Source: an uncultured Collinsella sp. (GTDB lineage Bacteria > Actinomycetota > Coriobacteriia > Coriobacteriales > Coriobacteriaceae). From it: a stretch of DNA of 64,000 nt. This document shows positions 43,512 to 54,220 of the stretch, piece after piece. The stretch spans positions 3,559-67,558 of the forward strand of contig CABQLK010000005.1 of NCBI GenBank assembly GCA_902465015.1, written 5' to 3'. Position numbers and translations under genes: made by a program. Below the pieces are notes generated by a model. It searched no databases and was not told the origin of the DNA. It saw only the letters and a program-made list of their open reading frames with translations. The first letter of the stretch is position 1, and every line of letters starts with the position of its first letter.

Positions 43512-43544
43512 CCTACCAATAAGGGATAGGTTTATTTTGGCAGG
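43512..43544 (+). repeat. AAAGGGACAG palindrome, copy A3
   Basis: CCTACCAATA and TTTTGGCAGG enclose AGGGATAGGTTTA. It begins on the base after the Asp23-family stop and carries two changes relative to copy A1. Confidence 0.7.
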
Positions 43545-43718
43545 TTTTACCTGCGAAAACGCCAAACGGTCGACAGCGCAAGCAAAAGCGCAGTCGACCG
43601 TTTTCTATATAGCCTCGATCTAGTCATACCGCTCGTCTAACTAAGGGTTGCAATCTTCGCGTTCCGCGTTACCCTAATGGGCGCATTGTTTCCAAATTGT
43701 TAACGAGGGGTTGCCGTA

Positions 43719-44741
43719 ATGGCCGACGAACACGAGACCGAAAGCAAGGCATGGGCGATTGAGGCCGCTGCGGCAGAGGCGGCGTCGCGTGCCGCCGAGG
43801 AGGTGCATCGTCCTCCGGTGGTGCCGATGGAGCGCGTTGTCGGTCGCGAGGATATCGAACGTGGCGAGCGCGCCGGCCGCAAGCGCAGCCAGGAGCCAGG
43901 CTTTCCGCGCTTTTTTGCCGAGCTCAATTTGGGGCTGATCCTCACGGCCTTTGCCATCGTGGCTTTCAAAACGCCCAATCACTTTGCCTTCGGCGGCACC
44001 TCGGGTGTGTCGGTCATTCTTTCCACGCTGTTCCCGACTCTGCCCGTCGGCGTCTTTATGTGGATTATCAACGCGGTCCTGGTCATCCTGGGCTTTATCT
44101 TTTTGGAGCGCAAGGCAATCCTTTGGAGCGTCTTTGCCTCGTTTGCGCTTTCGGCCTACGTCTCGCTGTTTGAGCTCTTCATCCCGACGGATGTTTCGAT
44201 GACGGGCGATATGTGGCTCGACCTGTGTTTTGCCGTCATCTTGCCGGCGCTGGGCAGCGCCATTGTCTTTGACATTGGCGCCTCGACGGGCGGCACCGAC
44301 ATCCTTGCCATGATCCTCAAGCGTCGTACGACGCTCGAGATCGGACGCGCCTTGTTGCTGGTCGATATCGGCATCGTGACCGTCGCGGCTTTCCTGTATG
44401 GCCCGCGCGTCGGCCTGTACTGCGTACTTGGCCTGTTTGCCAAGACGCTCGTGGTCGATAAGGCCATCGAGAGCATTCACCTTCGTAAGGTCTGTACGAT
44501 TATTTGCGCCGAACCGCGCAAAGTCGAGGAGTTTATCGTCAAGCATCTCAACCGCACAGCAACAATCAGCCGTGGTTACGGCGCCTTCTCGGGCAGGTGC
44601 GTCACGGTGATTATGAGCGTGCTGAGCCGTCGCGAGGCAGTACAACTGCGCCGCTATACCCGCGATATCGATCCGAATGCGTTTATCACGATCGTTGACA
44701 GCTCCGAGATTGTGGGCAAGGGCTTCCGCGGCACGAACTAG
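43719..44741 (+). CDS. YitT-family membrane protein (DUF161 / DUF2179)
   Basis: The 340-residue protein has a charged, Glu/Arg-rich N-terminal 60 residues, then five to six membrane segments of the YitT domain (KTPNHFAFGGTSGVSVIL, GASTGGTDILAMIL) and a C-terminal DUF2179 domain (CTIICAEPRKVEEFIVKHL). The function of the family is unsettled; transport or export has been proposed. A long charged N-terminal tail is less common. GAGGGG precedes the ATG. Confidence 0.88.
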   Translation: MADEHETESKAWAIEAAAAEAASRAAEEVHRPPVVPMERVVGREDIERGERAGRKRSQEPGFPRFFAELNLGLILTAFAIVAFKTPNHFAFGGTSGVSVILSTLFPTLPVGVFMWIINAVLVILGFIFLERKAILWSVFASFALSAYVSLFELFIPTDVSMTGDMWLDLCFAVILPALGSAIVFDIGASTGGTDILAMILKRRTTLEIGRALLLVDIGIVTVAAFLYGPRVGLYCVLGLFAKTLVVDKAIESIHLRKVCTIICAEPRKVEEFIVKHLNRTATISRGYGAFSGRCVTVIMSVLSRREAVQLRRYTRDIDPNAFITIVDSSEIVGKGFRGTN

Positions 44742-44891
44742 CGCGGATATACCCTTCGAATCATTGAATAAAGCCGCCTACGTTGCAAATCGGTCATCTT
44801 GTGGTATTTGTCCCCACATTGGGCGATAATGTTGCCAAAGACATCGTTTGCGATCCAGGTGATTCGCTCTAGATACGAAGGGATGATTTCG

Positions 44892-46247
44892 ATGTTCTGT
44901 TCGCAGTGTGGCGCCCCCATGGGCGATAACGACAAGTTCTGCGGCGTGTGCGGTGCCCCTAATACCGAGGTCAAGGCCGCCGGCCCCGCTCCGCAAGCTC
45001 AACCTCAGCCGCAGGGTCAGCCGTTTGCCCAACCGCAGCCGCAGCCGTTCGTTGCGCCCCAGCCGGCTATGAACGTGCCCAAGGGCTGCATGGCGCAGGC
45101 CTTCAACGACATGATTAAGGTTCCCGGCGCCCTGGTTCGCGTATGTCAGATTGCCTTTTTGCCGGCGCTGATCTGCGTCGTGTCGGTGCTGGTGCTGTTT
45201 ATCCCCGTTATCGGTGGCATCGCGGCGGCCATCGGCTTTTTGCTTGCGTACGTGGCAAGCGTGTGCGGCGCTGGCTTTGCTATCGAGTGGGGTCGCGACC
45301 TGTCGCTCAAGGACGATAACGGCATGGAGCGTCCACTGCTGCGCTCGACCTCCTTTGGGCTGGGCATCTTCTCGTCTGTCATTACGAACGTGCTCGGGTT
45401 CGTGGCCATTATTCCGGTGATTGGCGTGGTGTTCTCGGTGCTTGAGAGCGCTGTGATCGGTGCCGTTGGTTCGTACTATTACTTCGGTTCGAGCGGCCTC
45501 GAGGGCGCACTCATCGGGTCGATGGGTCTGCTTGTCTTTGCCATGATCGTATCGGCGGTGTTGGGCATTTTCTTTAAGATGTTTGGTGACGCTGCCGTGA
45601 TGCACTTTGCAGTCGCCGGCCGCGTGGAAAGCGCGTTTTCGCTCGAGAAGGTCTGGAAGTCCTATAAGGCCAACCTGGGCAAGCTGTTCTGTGCCTCGAT
45701 TCTCCCCGAGTTTTTGACGGGCATTGTTTCCAATATCATCACCTGGATTTTCACCGCCATCTTTGGTTTTGTTGCCGCGCTGGGCATTAGCAGCTATGGC
45801 TACTACGGCTACTATTCTCGTCCTTCGGGTCTTGAAGCAATCATCGAGGGTGGCGGCATTACGCTCATCCTGTTCCTGATGATCGTTGCCTTTGTCACCG
45901 TGTTCCTGAATGTGTTTGGCACGATGCTCAAATATCGTGCCGTTGGCTACTGGGCCGCGCGCCATGCCAGCGAGTGGGCCGATGAGGATACCGACGATGT
46001 CCTGACGTTTGTGCTCCCGGGTGAGAAGAAGCCTGCTCCTGCGGGGTTCAATCCCACGGCCGCCACTGGAGCTGCACCTGCCCCGGCACCCGCACCTGCC
46101 CCTGCGCCTGCCCCTGCTCCGGCACCTGCCCCTGAACCCGCACCGGCGCCCGAGGCGACGCCTGCGGAACCCGATTGGAATGCCGTTGCCACGCCGGCGG
46201 ATGAGCCGGGCGATAATCCTGCTGCCGAAAACAATCAAACCGAATAG
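44892..46247 (+). CDS. Zinc-ribbon DUF4013-like membrane protein with Ala-Pro tail
   Basis: The 451-residue protein starts with a zinc ribbon (C3, C6, C17, C20) and a Gln/Pro linker (about 30-60). Six to seven membrane segments of a DUF4013-like domain follow (FNDMIKVPGALVRVCQIAFLPA, GDAAVMHFAVAGRVESAFSLEKVWK). The C-terminal tail contains a long Ala-Pro repeat (46075-46155). Role unknown; envelope stress or membrane organisation is a guess. ATG 44892 was chosen because the ribbon begins there. Confidence 0.75.
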   Translation: MFCSQCGAPMGDNDKFCGVCGAPNTEVKAAGPAPQAQPQPQGQPFAQPQPQPFVAPQPAMNVPKGCMAQAFNDMIKVPGALVRVCQIAFLPALICVVSVLVLFIPVIGGIAAAIGFLLAYVASVCGAGFAIEWGRDLSLKDDNGMERPLLRSTSFGLGIFSSVITNVLGFVAIIPVIGVVFSVLESAVIGAVGSYYYFGSSGLEGALIGSMGLLVFAMIVSAVLGIFFKMFGDAAVMHFAVAGRVESAFSLEKVWKSYKANLGKLFCASILPEFLTGIVSNIITWIFTAIFGFVAALGISSYGYYGYYSRPSGLEAIIEGGGITLILFLMIVAFVTVFLNVFGTMLKYRAVGYWAARHASEWADEDTDDVLTFVLPGEKKPAPAGFNPTAATGAAPAPAPAPAPAPAPAPAPAPEPAPAPEATPAEPDWNAVATPADEPGDNPAAENNQTE

Positions 46248-46255
46248 TCGGTCGA

Positions 46256-46290
46256 GGCGCCCTGGGCAACTGAGCCCGGGGTGCCTTTTT
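46256..46290 (+). terminator. Terminator after the DUF4013-like gene
   Basis: GGCGCCCTGGGC/GCCCGGGGTGCC with a 6-base loop and a T run, nine bases after the stop. Confidence 0.88.
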
Positions 46291-46443
46291 CTACTGCGAA
46301 AGCAAAAAAAATGCCTGGGAAAACGGTTGCAGCAAAATTTCTCGGAAATTGGTCAATGTTGCGCAACAACGTCGCGGCTATTGTTGAGAACATAGTCGTG
46401 TAAGGTTTGAAGGCGTGCAACGCCTTGGGAAAAGGAGAAGCTT

Positions 46444-47103
46444 ATGTTCTGTCCCACTTGTGGTTCTCCCATTTCGGATGATGCCAAATTCTGCCCCGTC
46501 TGCGGTTCTGCCGTCGGTGCCGCTTCCGCTGCTCCTGCTCCGCAGCCCGCGCCGCAGCCTGCACCTCAGCCCCAGCCTGCTCCGCAGCCCACGCAGATTC
46601 AGCCCGCTCCGGTTCAGGCAGTTCAGCCCCAGCCTCAGCAGCAGTACGCCGGGCAGCAGCAGTATGCTCCGCAGCCTGCACCTGCCCCGATGGGCTATGC
46701 TCCGATTAAGACCGACCGTGGCGTGATCGGCTGGCTCCTGCTTTCCATCGTGACCTGTGGCATCTATTCGTATTACTTCCTCTATTGCCTCGCCCGCGAC
46801 ATCAATGTCATGTGCCAGGACGACGGCGATTCCACGCCGGGTCTGGCGGCATTCATCCTGCTGTCGTTTGTGACCTGCGGCTTCTACGGACTCTACTGGT
46901 ACTACAAGATCGGTAACCGCCTGCAGGCTAATGCTCCTCGCTATGGCCTGATGTTCCAGGAGAACGGTACCACCGTTCTTATGTGGCAGATTGTCGGCGC
47001 GCTGCTGTGCGGTCTTGGCCCCATCTTTGCCATGAACATTATCATCAAGAACGCCAATGCCATGGCAACGGCTTACAACACCCGTCTTGGCGCGCGTGCC
47101 TAA
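46444..47103 (+). CDS. Zinc-ribbon DUF4234-like membrane protein
   Basis: The 219-residue protein has the same N-terminal zinc ribbon (C3, C6, C17, C20) as the preceding gene product. A 60-residue Pro/Gln/Ala linker and a membrane domain with about four segments (GVIGWLLLSIVTCGIYSYYFLYCLARD, FVTCGFYGLYWYYKIGNRL) follow, typical of DUF4234. The shared ribbon and linker suggest duplication of the N-terminal module. AAAAGGAGAAG precedes the ATG. Confidence 0.78.
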   Translation: MFCPTCGSPISDDAKFCPVCGSAVGAASAAPAPQPAPQPAPQPQPAPQPTQIQPAPVQAVQPQPQQQYAGQQQYAPQPAPAPMGYAPIKTDRGVIGWLLLSIVTCGIYSYYFLYCLARDINVMCQDDGDSTPGLAAFILLSFVTCGFYGLYWYYKIGNRLQANAPRYGLMFQENGTTVLMWQIVGALLCGLGPIFAMNIIIKNANAMATAYNTRLGARA

Positions 47104-47116
47104 CGATAAGAGCGGC

Positions 47117-47593
47117 GTGAACAGCTCCCAGGGACATAAGGGCGCGGCGGAGCTCATTCGCCGCGCCCTTTCTTGCATCGGGGCGCTCTTTGTCGCCTGG
47201 CTCGCACTCTACCTGCTCGACATCGGCTGCGTGTTTCGCCTGATGACGGGCATTCCCTGTCCGGGATGTGGCATGACGAGGGCCTGGCTGGCGGCGCTGC
47301 GCCTCGATTTTGCGGCGGCCTTCGCTTATCATCCGCTGTTTTGGGTGGTGCCGATTGCGTTCGTGCTCGCGTTCGCGCGCGAGGAGGTGGCATCGAGCAA
47401 GCTAAAGCGCGGCATCGACATTGCGGTTATTGTTCTGTGCGTGCTGGTCGTCGCCGTATGGATCGTGCGCCTCATCAATCCGGTAGATGCCGGTCTACTC
47501 TTTGGCGGCCATGCGCCCGCCGGAGTCCCCGACGATATCATCCACCTCGAAACCCCACGCTGGCTCACTATCCTTCGCTCTTACCTGTCGTGA
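47117..47593 (+). CDS. DUF2752 membrane protein
   Basis: The 158-residue protein has three membrane segments and the DUF2752 hallmark CPGCGMTRAWLAAL. The GTG at 47117 is the best start, 13 bases after the preceding stop, with weak AAGAG. The hairpin at 47138-47174, which would terminate the upstream message, lies inside its first codons, so expression may depend on readthrough. Function unknown. Confidence 0.75.
   Translation: MNSSQGHKGAAELIRRALSCIGALFVAWLALYLLDIGCVFRLMTGIPCPGCGMTRAWLAALRLDFAAAFAYHPLFWVVPIAFVLAFAREEVASSKLKRGIDIAVIVLCVLVVAVWIVRLINPVDAGLLFGGHAPAGVPDDIIHLETPRWLTILRSYLS
47138..47174 (+). terminator. Terminator-like hairpin inside the 5' end of the DUF2752 gene
   Basis: Perfect 12-base arms AAGGGCGCGGCG/CGCCGCGCCCTT followed by TCTT lie in the first 20 codons of the DUF2752 frame. 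Confidence 0.55.
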
Positions 47594-47627
47594 CGGAGGA
47601 CGCGTCAGAAAAGCGGACGACACACAA

Positions 47628-47665
47628 GCGGGGGCGAACGTTGAGATAACGTTCGCCCCCGCTTT
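47628..47665. terminator. Terminator between convergent genes
   Basis: Perfect 15-base arms GCGGGGGCGAACGTT/AACGTTCGCCCCCGC around a 5-base loop separate the DUF2752 gene and the M20 amidohydrolase gene. Confidence 0.75.
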
Positions 47666-47699
47666 GCTCTAGCCAGGTTGTTATGGGTGGGCGTGACGG

Positions 47700-49163
47700 C
47701 TACTCGCTATGCTTCTCCTCGTGGCGAGCAGCGGCACGGGCATCGTGAATGCCCTTGATGGCGGCATGGCGGGCGGTGCGGGCGTCGTGCATGGCGTCGC
47801 GGGCCTCGGCGGCCGTTGCCTTGGCAGAGCGCAACTTGGCGGCCAGGTCGGGATTGGTCTCGGCAACCGCGGCGATCGTGGGGCCGTCGAGCTCTTCTTG
47901 CGTGGGCTCGGCCAAAAAGTCGATGGCATACCGAGCGGCTACCATGGAGCCCTTGGCGAGCACACTCTCGTCGATCTTGTAGAAGCAGGAGTGCTGGGCA
48001 TAGGTGGCACCGATTTGGGGATTGCGCGCGCCGACAAAGGCGAGCACGCCTGGCACGCGACGCAGGTACTCCGAGAAGTCTTCGCCCGAAAGCGTGCCGC
48101 GGTAATGGCCCTCGCCCGCGGGGCCCAGGCACTTGAGCACAGCTTGGCGGCAGCGCTCGCTCGAGGCGGCATCGTTTTCGACCTTGTAGTTGGCGATGGT
48201 GTAGTCGGTGAGATCGGCCTCGGCGCCTAGTGCCGCTGCGGTGTGCTCAACGATGCGGCGCATGAGCTCGGGCATCTCCTCATGCGTCTTGTCGCCATAG
48301 GTGCGCACCGTGCCGGCGAGGTACGCCGTGCCGGCGATAACGTTGCGCGCGGTGCCGCCGTGCAGTTCGCCGACGGTGATGACGGCGGGTTCGTAGGGGC
48401 TAATCTCGCGCGAGACGATGGTCTGCAGGGCGTTGACGATCTCTGCCGCCACCATAACGGCGTCGTGGCCGCGCTGGGGCATGGCGCCATGGCACGAGGT
48501 GCCGCGGACGTCGATGCGGAACCAGTCGGTGTTTGCCATGCGCGGACCGGGCTCGCAGCTCACGGTGCCGGCATCGACCTCGCTCCAGATGTGCGCGGCA
48601 TAGGCGCCGTCGACGCCATCGAGTACGCCCGTGCCGATCATGAGCTTGGCGCCCTGGCCGTTTTCCTCGCTGGGCTGGAATACGATGCGAATCTCGCCGT
48701 GGATGTCATCGGTCATGTGGCGCAGAATCTGCAACGTGCCGAGCATCATGGCGATATGGCAGTCGTGACCGCAGGCGTGCATGCAGCCCTCATTGACGCT
48801 GGCGAACTCCTCGCCGGTCTGCTCGGTGACGGGCAGGGCGTCGATATCGGCGCGCAGCAGGATACGGCGGCGCGGCGTGCCGTCTTCGCGGTAGGCATCG
48901 GGCGCGGTACCGCGGAGCGTCGCCACCAGGCCCGTCTTGAGCGGGCGCTCGTAGGGGATATTCATGGCGTCGAGCTGGTTGGCGATGTCGGAGGTCGTAC
49001 GCTCCTCGGCAAGGCTCAGCTCCGGGTGCTTATGGAAGTGCCGGCGCTGCTTGATGATGTAGGGTTCAAACTCGGCGGCGATATCTCGGATGGCCGCGGT
49101 GACGTCGTCTGCCGCGCGAACCTCGGTTGCCGCCATAATTTGCTGTGCCTTGGTCTTCGTCAT
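47700..49163 (-). CDS. M20-family amidohydrolase (aminoacylase-like)
   Basis: The 487-residue metal-dependent enzyme is of the M20D group that hydrolyses N-acyl amino acids or similar amides. Ligands appear in HACGHDCH, PSEENGQG, AHIWSE and the C-terminal QHSCFYK region. The last 60 residues form an Ala/Arg-rich helix not usual in the family. The frame continues upstream opposite the next gene; ATG 49163 follows AAGGAG and begins a normal N-terminus. Confidence 0.88.
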   Translation of the reverse strand: MTKTKAQQIMAATEVRAADDVTAAIRDIAAEFEPYIIKQRRHFHKHPELSLAEERTTSDIANQLDAMNIPYERPLKTGLVATLRGTAPDAYREDGTPRRRILLRADIDALPVTEQTGEEFASVNEGCMHACGHDCHIAMMLGTLQILRHMTDDIHGEIRIVFQPSEENGQGAKLMIGTGVLDGVDGAYAAHIWSEVDAGTVSCEPGPRMANTDWFRIDVRGTSCHGAMPQRGHDAVMVAAEIVNALQTIVSREISPYEPAVITVGELHGGTARNVIAGTAYLAGTVRTYGDKTHEEMPELMRRIVEHTAAALGAEADLTDYTIANYKVENDAASSERCRQAVLKCLGPAGEGHYRGTLSGEDFSEYLRRVPGVLAFVGARNPQIGATYAQHSCFYKIDESVLAKGSMVAARYAIDFLAEPTQEELDGPTIAAVAETNPDLAAKLRSAKATAAEARDAMHDARTARHAAIKGIHDARAAARHEEKHSE

Positions 49164-49331
49164 GGTCGATTTGCTCCTTGCTGGGTTGATCGCAAAATCG
49201 TACAGGCTCTCTCCAGTATGCCACCTGCCGCTAGGGCTGGTAAAGTTGCCGTTTGCCGCTTGGGGTTTTGTTACAAGGGCGGGGGAGTACACTCGGGGGT
49301 GTTGAATTTCCTGCCAGAGATGGGGATGCCC

Positions 49332-50969
49332 ATGCAGCATATCGATCGGATTATCCGCTCCAAGAACGTTTTTACTGCCCAAGACGGCATCGATGCCGCC
49401 CGCGAGTTGGCGATCGCCATCGCTGGTGATCGCATCGTCGCAATCGGCGCGCCCGATGACGTGATTGCCGCCGCGCCTGCCGCCACGCCGGTGGTCGATT
49501 ACGGCGAGCAGTTTGTCTGCCCCGGTTTCCATGACGCGCACCTGCACTTCTTCCATACCTCGGTCGGTTCCTCGCCGTACATGCTCATGGATATGGGTAC
49601 GTCAGAGGCGGCACTGGTGCAGCATGCGCTCGAGTTTTCCCAGGGCCTGCCCAATGACGCCTGGGTCGTGACGCAGGGCTGGCGCGATTACCGCTGGGAT
49701 CCGCCCGAGCACCCTACCAAGGCCTCCCTCGATGCGGCATTTCCCGATCGCCCCTGTGTTATGTATTCGGGCGATGGGCATACCCTGTGGCTCAACAGCC
49801 GCGCACTCGAAGCCCTCGGCGTGACGCGCGACAGCGAGCCTCCGGCGGGTGGCAGTTACGACAAAGACTCAAACGGTGAGCTTACGGGTATCGCTCACGA
49901 GGCGGCTGCCATGCAGCTGCTACCACGCTGCCTGGAGTGGCTGGGTGAGGACCGCATCGCGAGCGCTTACGCCGACCAGATGAAGCGTATGGCCGAGCAA
50001 GGCATCACCTCAATCTGCGATATGTCGCTCATGCCCATGCCGGGCTGCGACTTTATTCGCGACGATGTTTACGACAAGCTGCAAGCCGCCGGCAAACTGG
50101 GCATCCGCGCCCATCTGTTTCCCACGCTGCTGGATGACCAATCGCGCTTGGAAGAACTCCAGACCCGATACGCGAACAACGCGCTGCTCTCGGCGCCAGG
50201 CTTTAAACAGTTCTTCGACGGCGTGTCGAGCGAGCATACCGCATACCTCACTGAGCCCTATACTAACCCGCGCTTCCCGGGTGACCAGGGTCGCCTGACG
50301 GTTCCTGTCGAGCGCATGCGCAAGTTGGTTCTGGCGGCAGCCGAGCGCGGCCACACCGTGCGTATTCACGTTATCGGCGACGGTGCCATCCATGCTGCGC
50401 TCGATATCTTTGAGGAGGCGGCAGGGCTCTACGGTCTGCCGCCGCACGGTCATAACACGCTCGAGCATCTGGAGAATCTGCTGCCTGAGGACATCGATCG
50501 TCTGCGCAAGCTCAACGTCATTGCCTCGAGCCAGCCTTGCCACATCACGCTCGACCCGGGTGGCCCGGAGCGCGACCTGGGCCTGGAACGCAGCCGCATC
50601 ATGTGGCCGTTTGCGACCTATAAGCAGCGCGGCATCCGCCAAGCTTTCGGTACCGATAGCCCCATCACAGCCGTTACCAGCATGAACGTGCTCTACACGG
50701 CCATCACGCGCCAAGACCCCCGCAGCCACTGGCCCGAGGGCGGCTGGCTTCCCAGCGAGCGCATCGACGCGGCAACTGCCCTGCGCAACTACACCCTGGG
50801 CAGCGCCTACGCGGCAGGCGACGAGCGAAACCTCGGCAGCCTGGAACCCGGCAAATACGCCGACCTGGTAGTCCTGGACCAAAACCCGCTCACCATCGAC
50901 CCCCAAGAGCTGCAAGCCACCAAGGTCCAGGCCACCTACCTGGCAGGCAACTTAATCTACGAGCGCTAA
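49332..50969 (+). CDS. YtcJ-like amidohydrolase (amidohydrolase family 3)
   Basis: This 545-residue TIM-barrel metal-dependent hydrolase has FVCPGFHDAHLHFFHT at the metal site, later metal residues in VRIHVIGDGA and TLEHLENL, and the closing GTDSPIT motif and LGSLEPGKYADLVVLD. Substrates of YtcJ-type proteins are mostly unknown (amides, N-formyl compounds). Three in-frame ATG codons (49320, 49326, 49332) compete; GGGGA spacing favours the last. It is divergent from the M20 gene, with which it may share substrates. Confidence 0.86.
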   Translation: MQHIDRIIRSKNVFTAQDGIDAARELAIAIAGDRIVAIGAPDDVIAAAPAATPVVDYGEQFVCPGFHDAHLHFFHTSVGSSPYMLMDMGTSEAALVQHALEFSQGLPNDAWVVTQGWRDYRWDPPEHPTKASLDAAFPDRPCVMYSGDGHTLWLNSRALEALGVTRDSEPPAGGSYDKDSNGELTGIAHEAAAMQLLPRCLEWLGEDRIASAYADQMKRMAEQGITSICDMSLMPMPGCDFIRDDVYDKLQAAGKLGIRAHLFPTLLDDQSRLEELQTRYANNALLSAPGFKQFFDGVSSEHTAYLTEPYTNPRFPGDQGRLTVPVERMRKLVLAAAERGHTVRIHVIGDGAIHAALDIFEEAAGLYGLPPHGHNTLEHLENLLPEDIDRLRKLNVIASSQPCHITLDPGGPERDLGLERSRIMWPFATYKQRGIRQAFGTDSPITAVTSMNVLYTAITRQDPRSHWPEGGWLPSERIDAATALRNYTLGSAYAAGDERNLGSLEPGKYADLVVLDQNPLTIDPQELQATKVQATYLAGNLIYER

Positions 50970-50987
50970 TATTCATGCCGTACCGTT

Positions 50988-51038
50988 AAACGCGGCTCGG
51001 GCAGCCTATTTTGGGATGGCGCTCGAGCCGCGTTTGTT
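50988..51038 (+). terminator. Terminator after the YtcJ-like gene
   Basis: AAACGCGGCTCG/CGAGCCGCGTTT arms with a 24-base loop, followed by GTTTG, begin 18 bases after the stop. Confidence 0.6.
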
Positions 51039-51058
51039 TGCCGATCGGGTCCGTTAGG

Positions 51059-51101
51059 AGCGTCCCCACTCTGCTGGATTTGAGCGCAGGGTGGGGACGC
51101 T
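51059..51101. repeat. Palindrome with 15-base arms
   Basis: AGCGTCCCCACTCTG and CAGGGTGGGGACGCT (one mismatch) enclose CTGGATTTGAGCG. It lies in the 919-base gap between the YtcJ-like gene and groES, which holds only this, the terminator before it and the composite element; no gene is seen. Confidence 0.6.
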
Positions 51102-51227
51102 GCTGCCCCGCGCGCTCAATTGGGATATCAGCAATGCTTTCTCTTGGTGTTTTGCATACTTCCAGTTGCAGATTGCATAAAAAAGCTGAGATGTTCTTTC
51201 CGGTCCTGATGTACCCCCGCCTGGGCC

Positions 51228-51461
51228 GTGCAAAAAACGGAGTATTCTGCACGGCAAGTTCCTCCGGTACCGCTGCAGTTGGCTAACATTGCGGAGATCA
51301 ACGTCATTTTGGGGTCCGGTGCGACGCGAGACATGTTTATTTGTCTCGACGAAGTCTGTCTGCCGACCCAAATCGCCGGTCGAAGGCGTCTTTGGGGCCA
51401 ATAAGGGGTGTCCGGCGCGTATGCAGCCGTCCTGGCCTGCTGAATACTCCCAAAAATGCAC
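51228..51461 (+). repeat. Composite element copy 2, left module with terminal inverted repeats
   Basis: Ends 51228-51251 (GTGCAAAAAACGGAGTATTC) and 51438-51461 (GAATACTCCCAAAAATGCAC) match the ends at 1161 and 1338. Outside the left end both copies have GTACCCC. Inside the right end both have TATGCAG.C..CCT.G.CTGCTGAATACTCC. The middle parts are not alike. Confidence 0.6.
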
Positions 51462-51540
51462 GGTGCTCCCCGGGGGACCCGTGCGCGCGGCGAAAACCAT
51501 GCCCATGTCGCCATCCGCATCGCCATTTTGCTGCACAGAC

Positions 51541-51751
51541 TTTTCTGAATGCCGGGGCCGAATTAGTTAACCAAGCTCCCGTGTGGCGCCGGAGGGGCGG
51601 GATATAAGGTTTATCGCGAGTTCCGCACGAGCCGAAGGCCACTTAATGTGGCCTTCGTGCGAGCAGGACTGCCCGAGCAGGAAACCTTATATCCCGCCCC
51701 TCCGGCGCCACACGGGAGCCGCGCACAAGTTATCCCCCGGCATTCAGAAAA
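51541..51751 (+). repeat. Composite element copy 2, nested palindrome
   Basis: Outer arms are 17 bases (51541-51557 TTTTCTGAATGCCGGGG with 51735-51751). The middle arms are a perfect 38 bases (51575-51612 with 51682-51719). The inner arms are ten bases (51633-51642 with 51648-51657). Arms are unlike those of copy 1, but the joining segments AGTTAACCAAG, TTCCGCACGAGCCGAAGG, TGCCCGAGCAGGA and AGTTATC correspond. TTGC(A/T)GCA...GAC precedes the outer arm in both. Confidence 0.65.
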
Positions 51752-51888
51752 TCTAAGTGCCAAAAAATAAGATTTTTTGACTCCGTGTTGTATAACCCGC
51801 CATTCGTGGGTACCATTCAACGCGTACGCAAACAAAAAGGGTTAACCCGCGCGGCATGACCGCGCGGCCCAAAAAGGAGGAAACAAGC

Positions 51889-52182
51889 ATGTCGTCTTTG
51901 AAGCCGCTTGCAGATCGCGTCCTGGTCAAGCCCGACGAGGCCGAGCAGAAGACCGCTTCTGGTCTGTACATCGCCAGCAACGCTCAGGAGAAGCCGCAGC
52001 GCGGCACCATCGTTGCCGTTGGCGCCGGTAAGGTCAACGACAAGGGCGAGCGCATCCCCATGGACGTTCAGGTCGGCGACGTTGTCATCTACGGTAAGTT
52101 CGGTGGCAACGAGGTCAAGGTCGACGGCGAGAAGTATCTGCTGATGCGCGCCGACGACATCTACGCCGTCGTCGAGGCCTAG
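51889..52182 (+). CDS. groES: Co-chaperonin GroES
   Basis: The 97-residue protein is a full-length GroES with LKPLADRVLVKPDEAE, the mobile loop KTASGLYIASNAQEKPQ and KYLLMRADDIYAVVE. It caps GroEL during ATP-dependent folding. A strong AAAAAGGAGG site precedes ATG 51889. I see no CIRCE (TTAGCACTC-N9-GAGTGCTAA) upstream, so control may differ from the HrcA pattern. Confidence 0.97.
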   Translation: MSSLKPLADRVLVKPDEAEQKTASGLYIASNAQEKPQRGTIVAVGAGKVNDKGERIPMDVQVGDVVIYGKFGGNEVKVDGEKYLLMRADDIYAVVEA

Positions 52183-52200
52183 CCTCGTCAGAATCTCTGA

Positions 52201-53916
<1,716 letters not shown>

Positions 53917-53942
53917 GGCCGACAAGGTCTAGAACTCCCACC

Positions 53943-53993
53943 GGGAATCCGGGGGCGTGACGGGGCTTCTCTCCGGAACGTCCTCGGATTCCC
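53943..53993 (+). terminator. Hairpin after groEL
   Basis: GGGAATCCG...GGGCGT pairs with ACGTCC...CGGATTCCC around a structured loop, 27 bases after groEL. The T run is weak. Between here and the riboswitch (54000-54200) I see only small perfect palindromes (GGGATACGTATCCC; TTTCGCGC/GCGCGAAA) and no gene. Confidence 0.5.
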
Positions 53994-54181
53994 TGCGTTT
54001 GCGGCCTTGAGGTCGGCGTGGGCGGAGATCGCGGCTGATAGGGATACGTATCCCGGTTGCTATTTCGCGCTTTGCGCGAAAGACGCATCACTTTGGGATG
54101 GGTGGGCAACTTGGTCGAACCGCTGCTCTATCCCGGGCGCATTTTGGAGCGTTTCCCCACCACAAATTACCCTCGGCATAC

Positions 54182-54209
54182 TTGCGCGATAGCCTACTGG
54201 TGCTACACT
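54182..54209 (+). promoter_or_regulatory. Promoter of the riboflavin transporter operon
   Basis: TTGCGC, 16 bases, then TACACT give a predicted start near 54216, immediately before the riboswitch fold. Confidence 0.45.
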
Positions 54210-54220
54210 TGCAATTGCTG

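Noticed and set aside
46075..46155. Tandem CCTGC(C/T)-type repeats that might be a CRISPR or satellite
   Set aside because: They encode the Ala-Pro tail of the DUF4013-like protein in frame; there are no spacers.
51721..51888. CIRCE or HspR (HAIR) operator before groES
   Set aside because: I looked for TTAGCACTC-N9-GAGTGCTAA and CTTGAGT-N7-ACTCAAG and saw neither; only weak promoter-like TATAAC is present, too poorly spaced to call.
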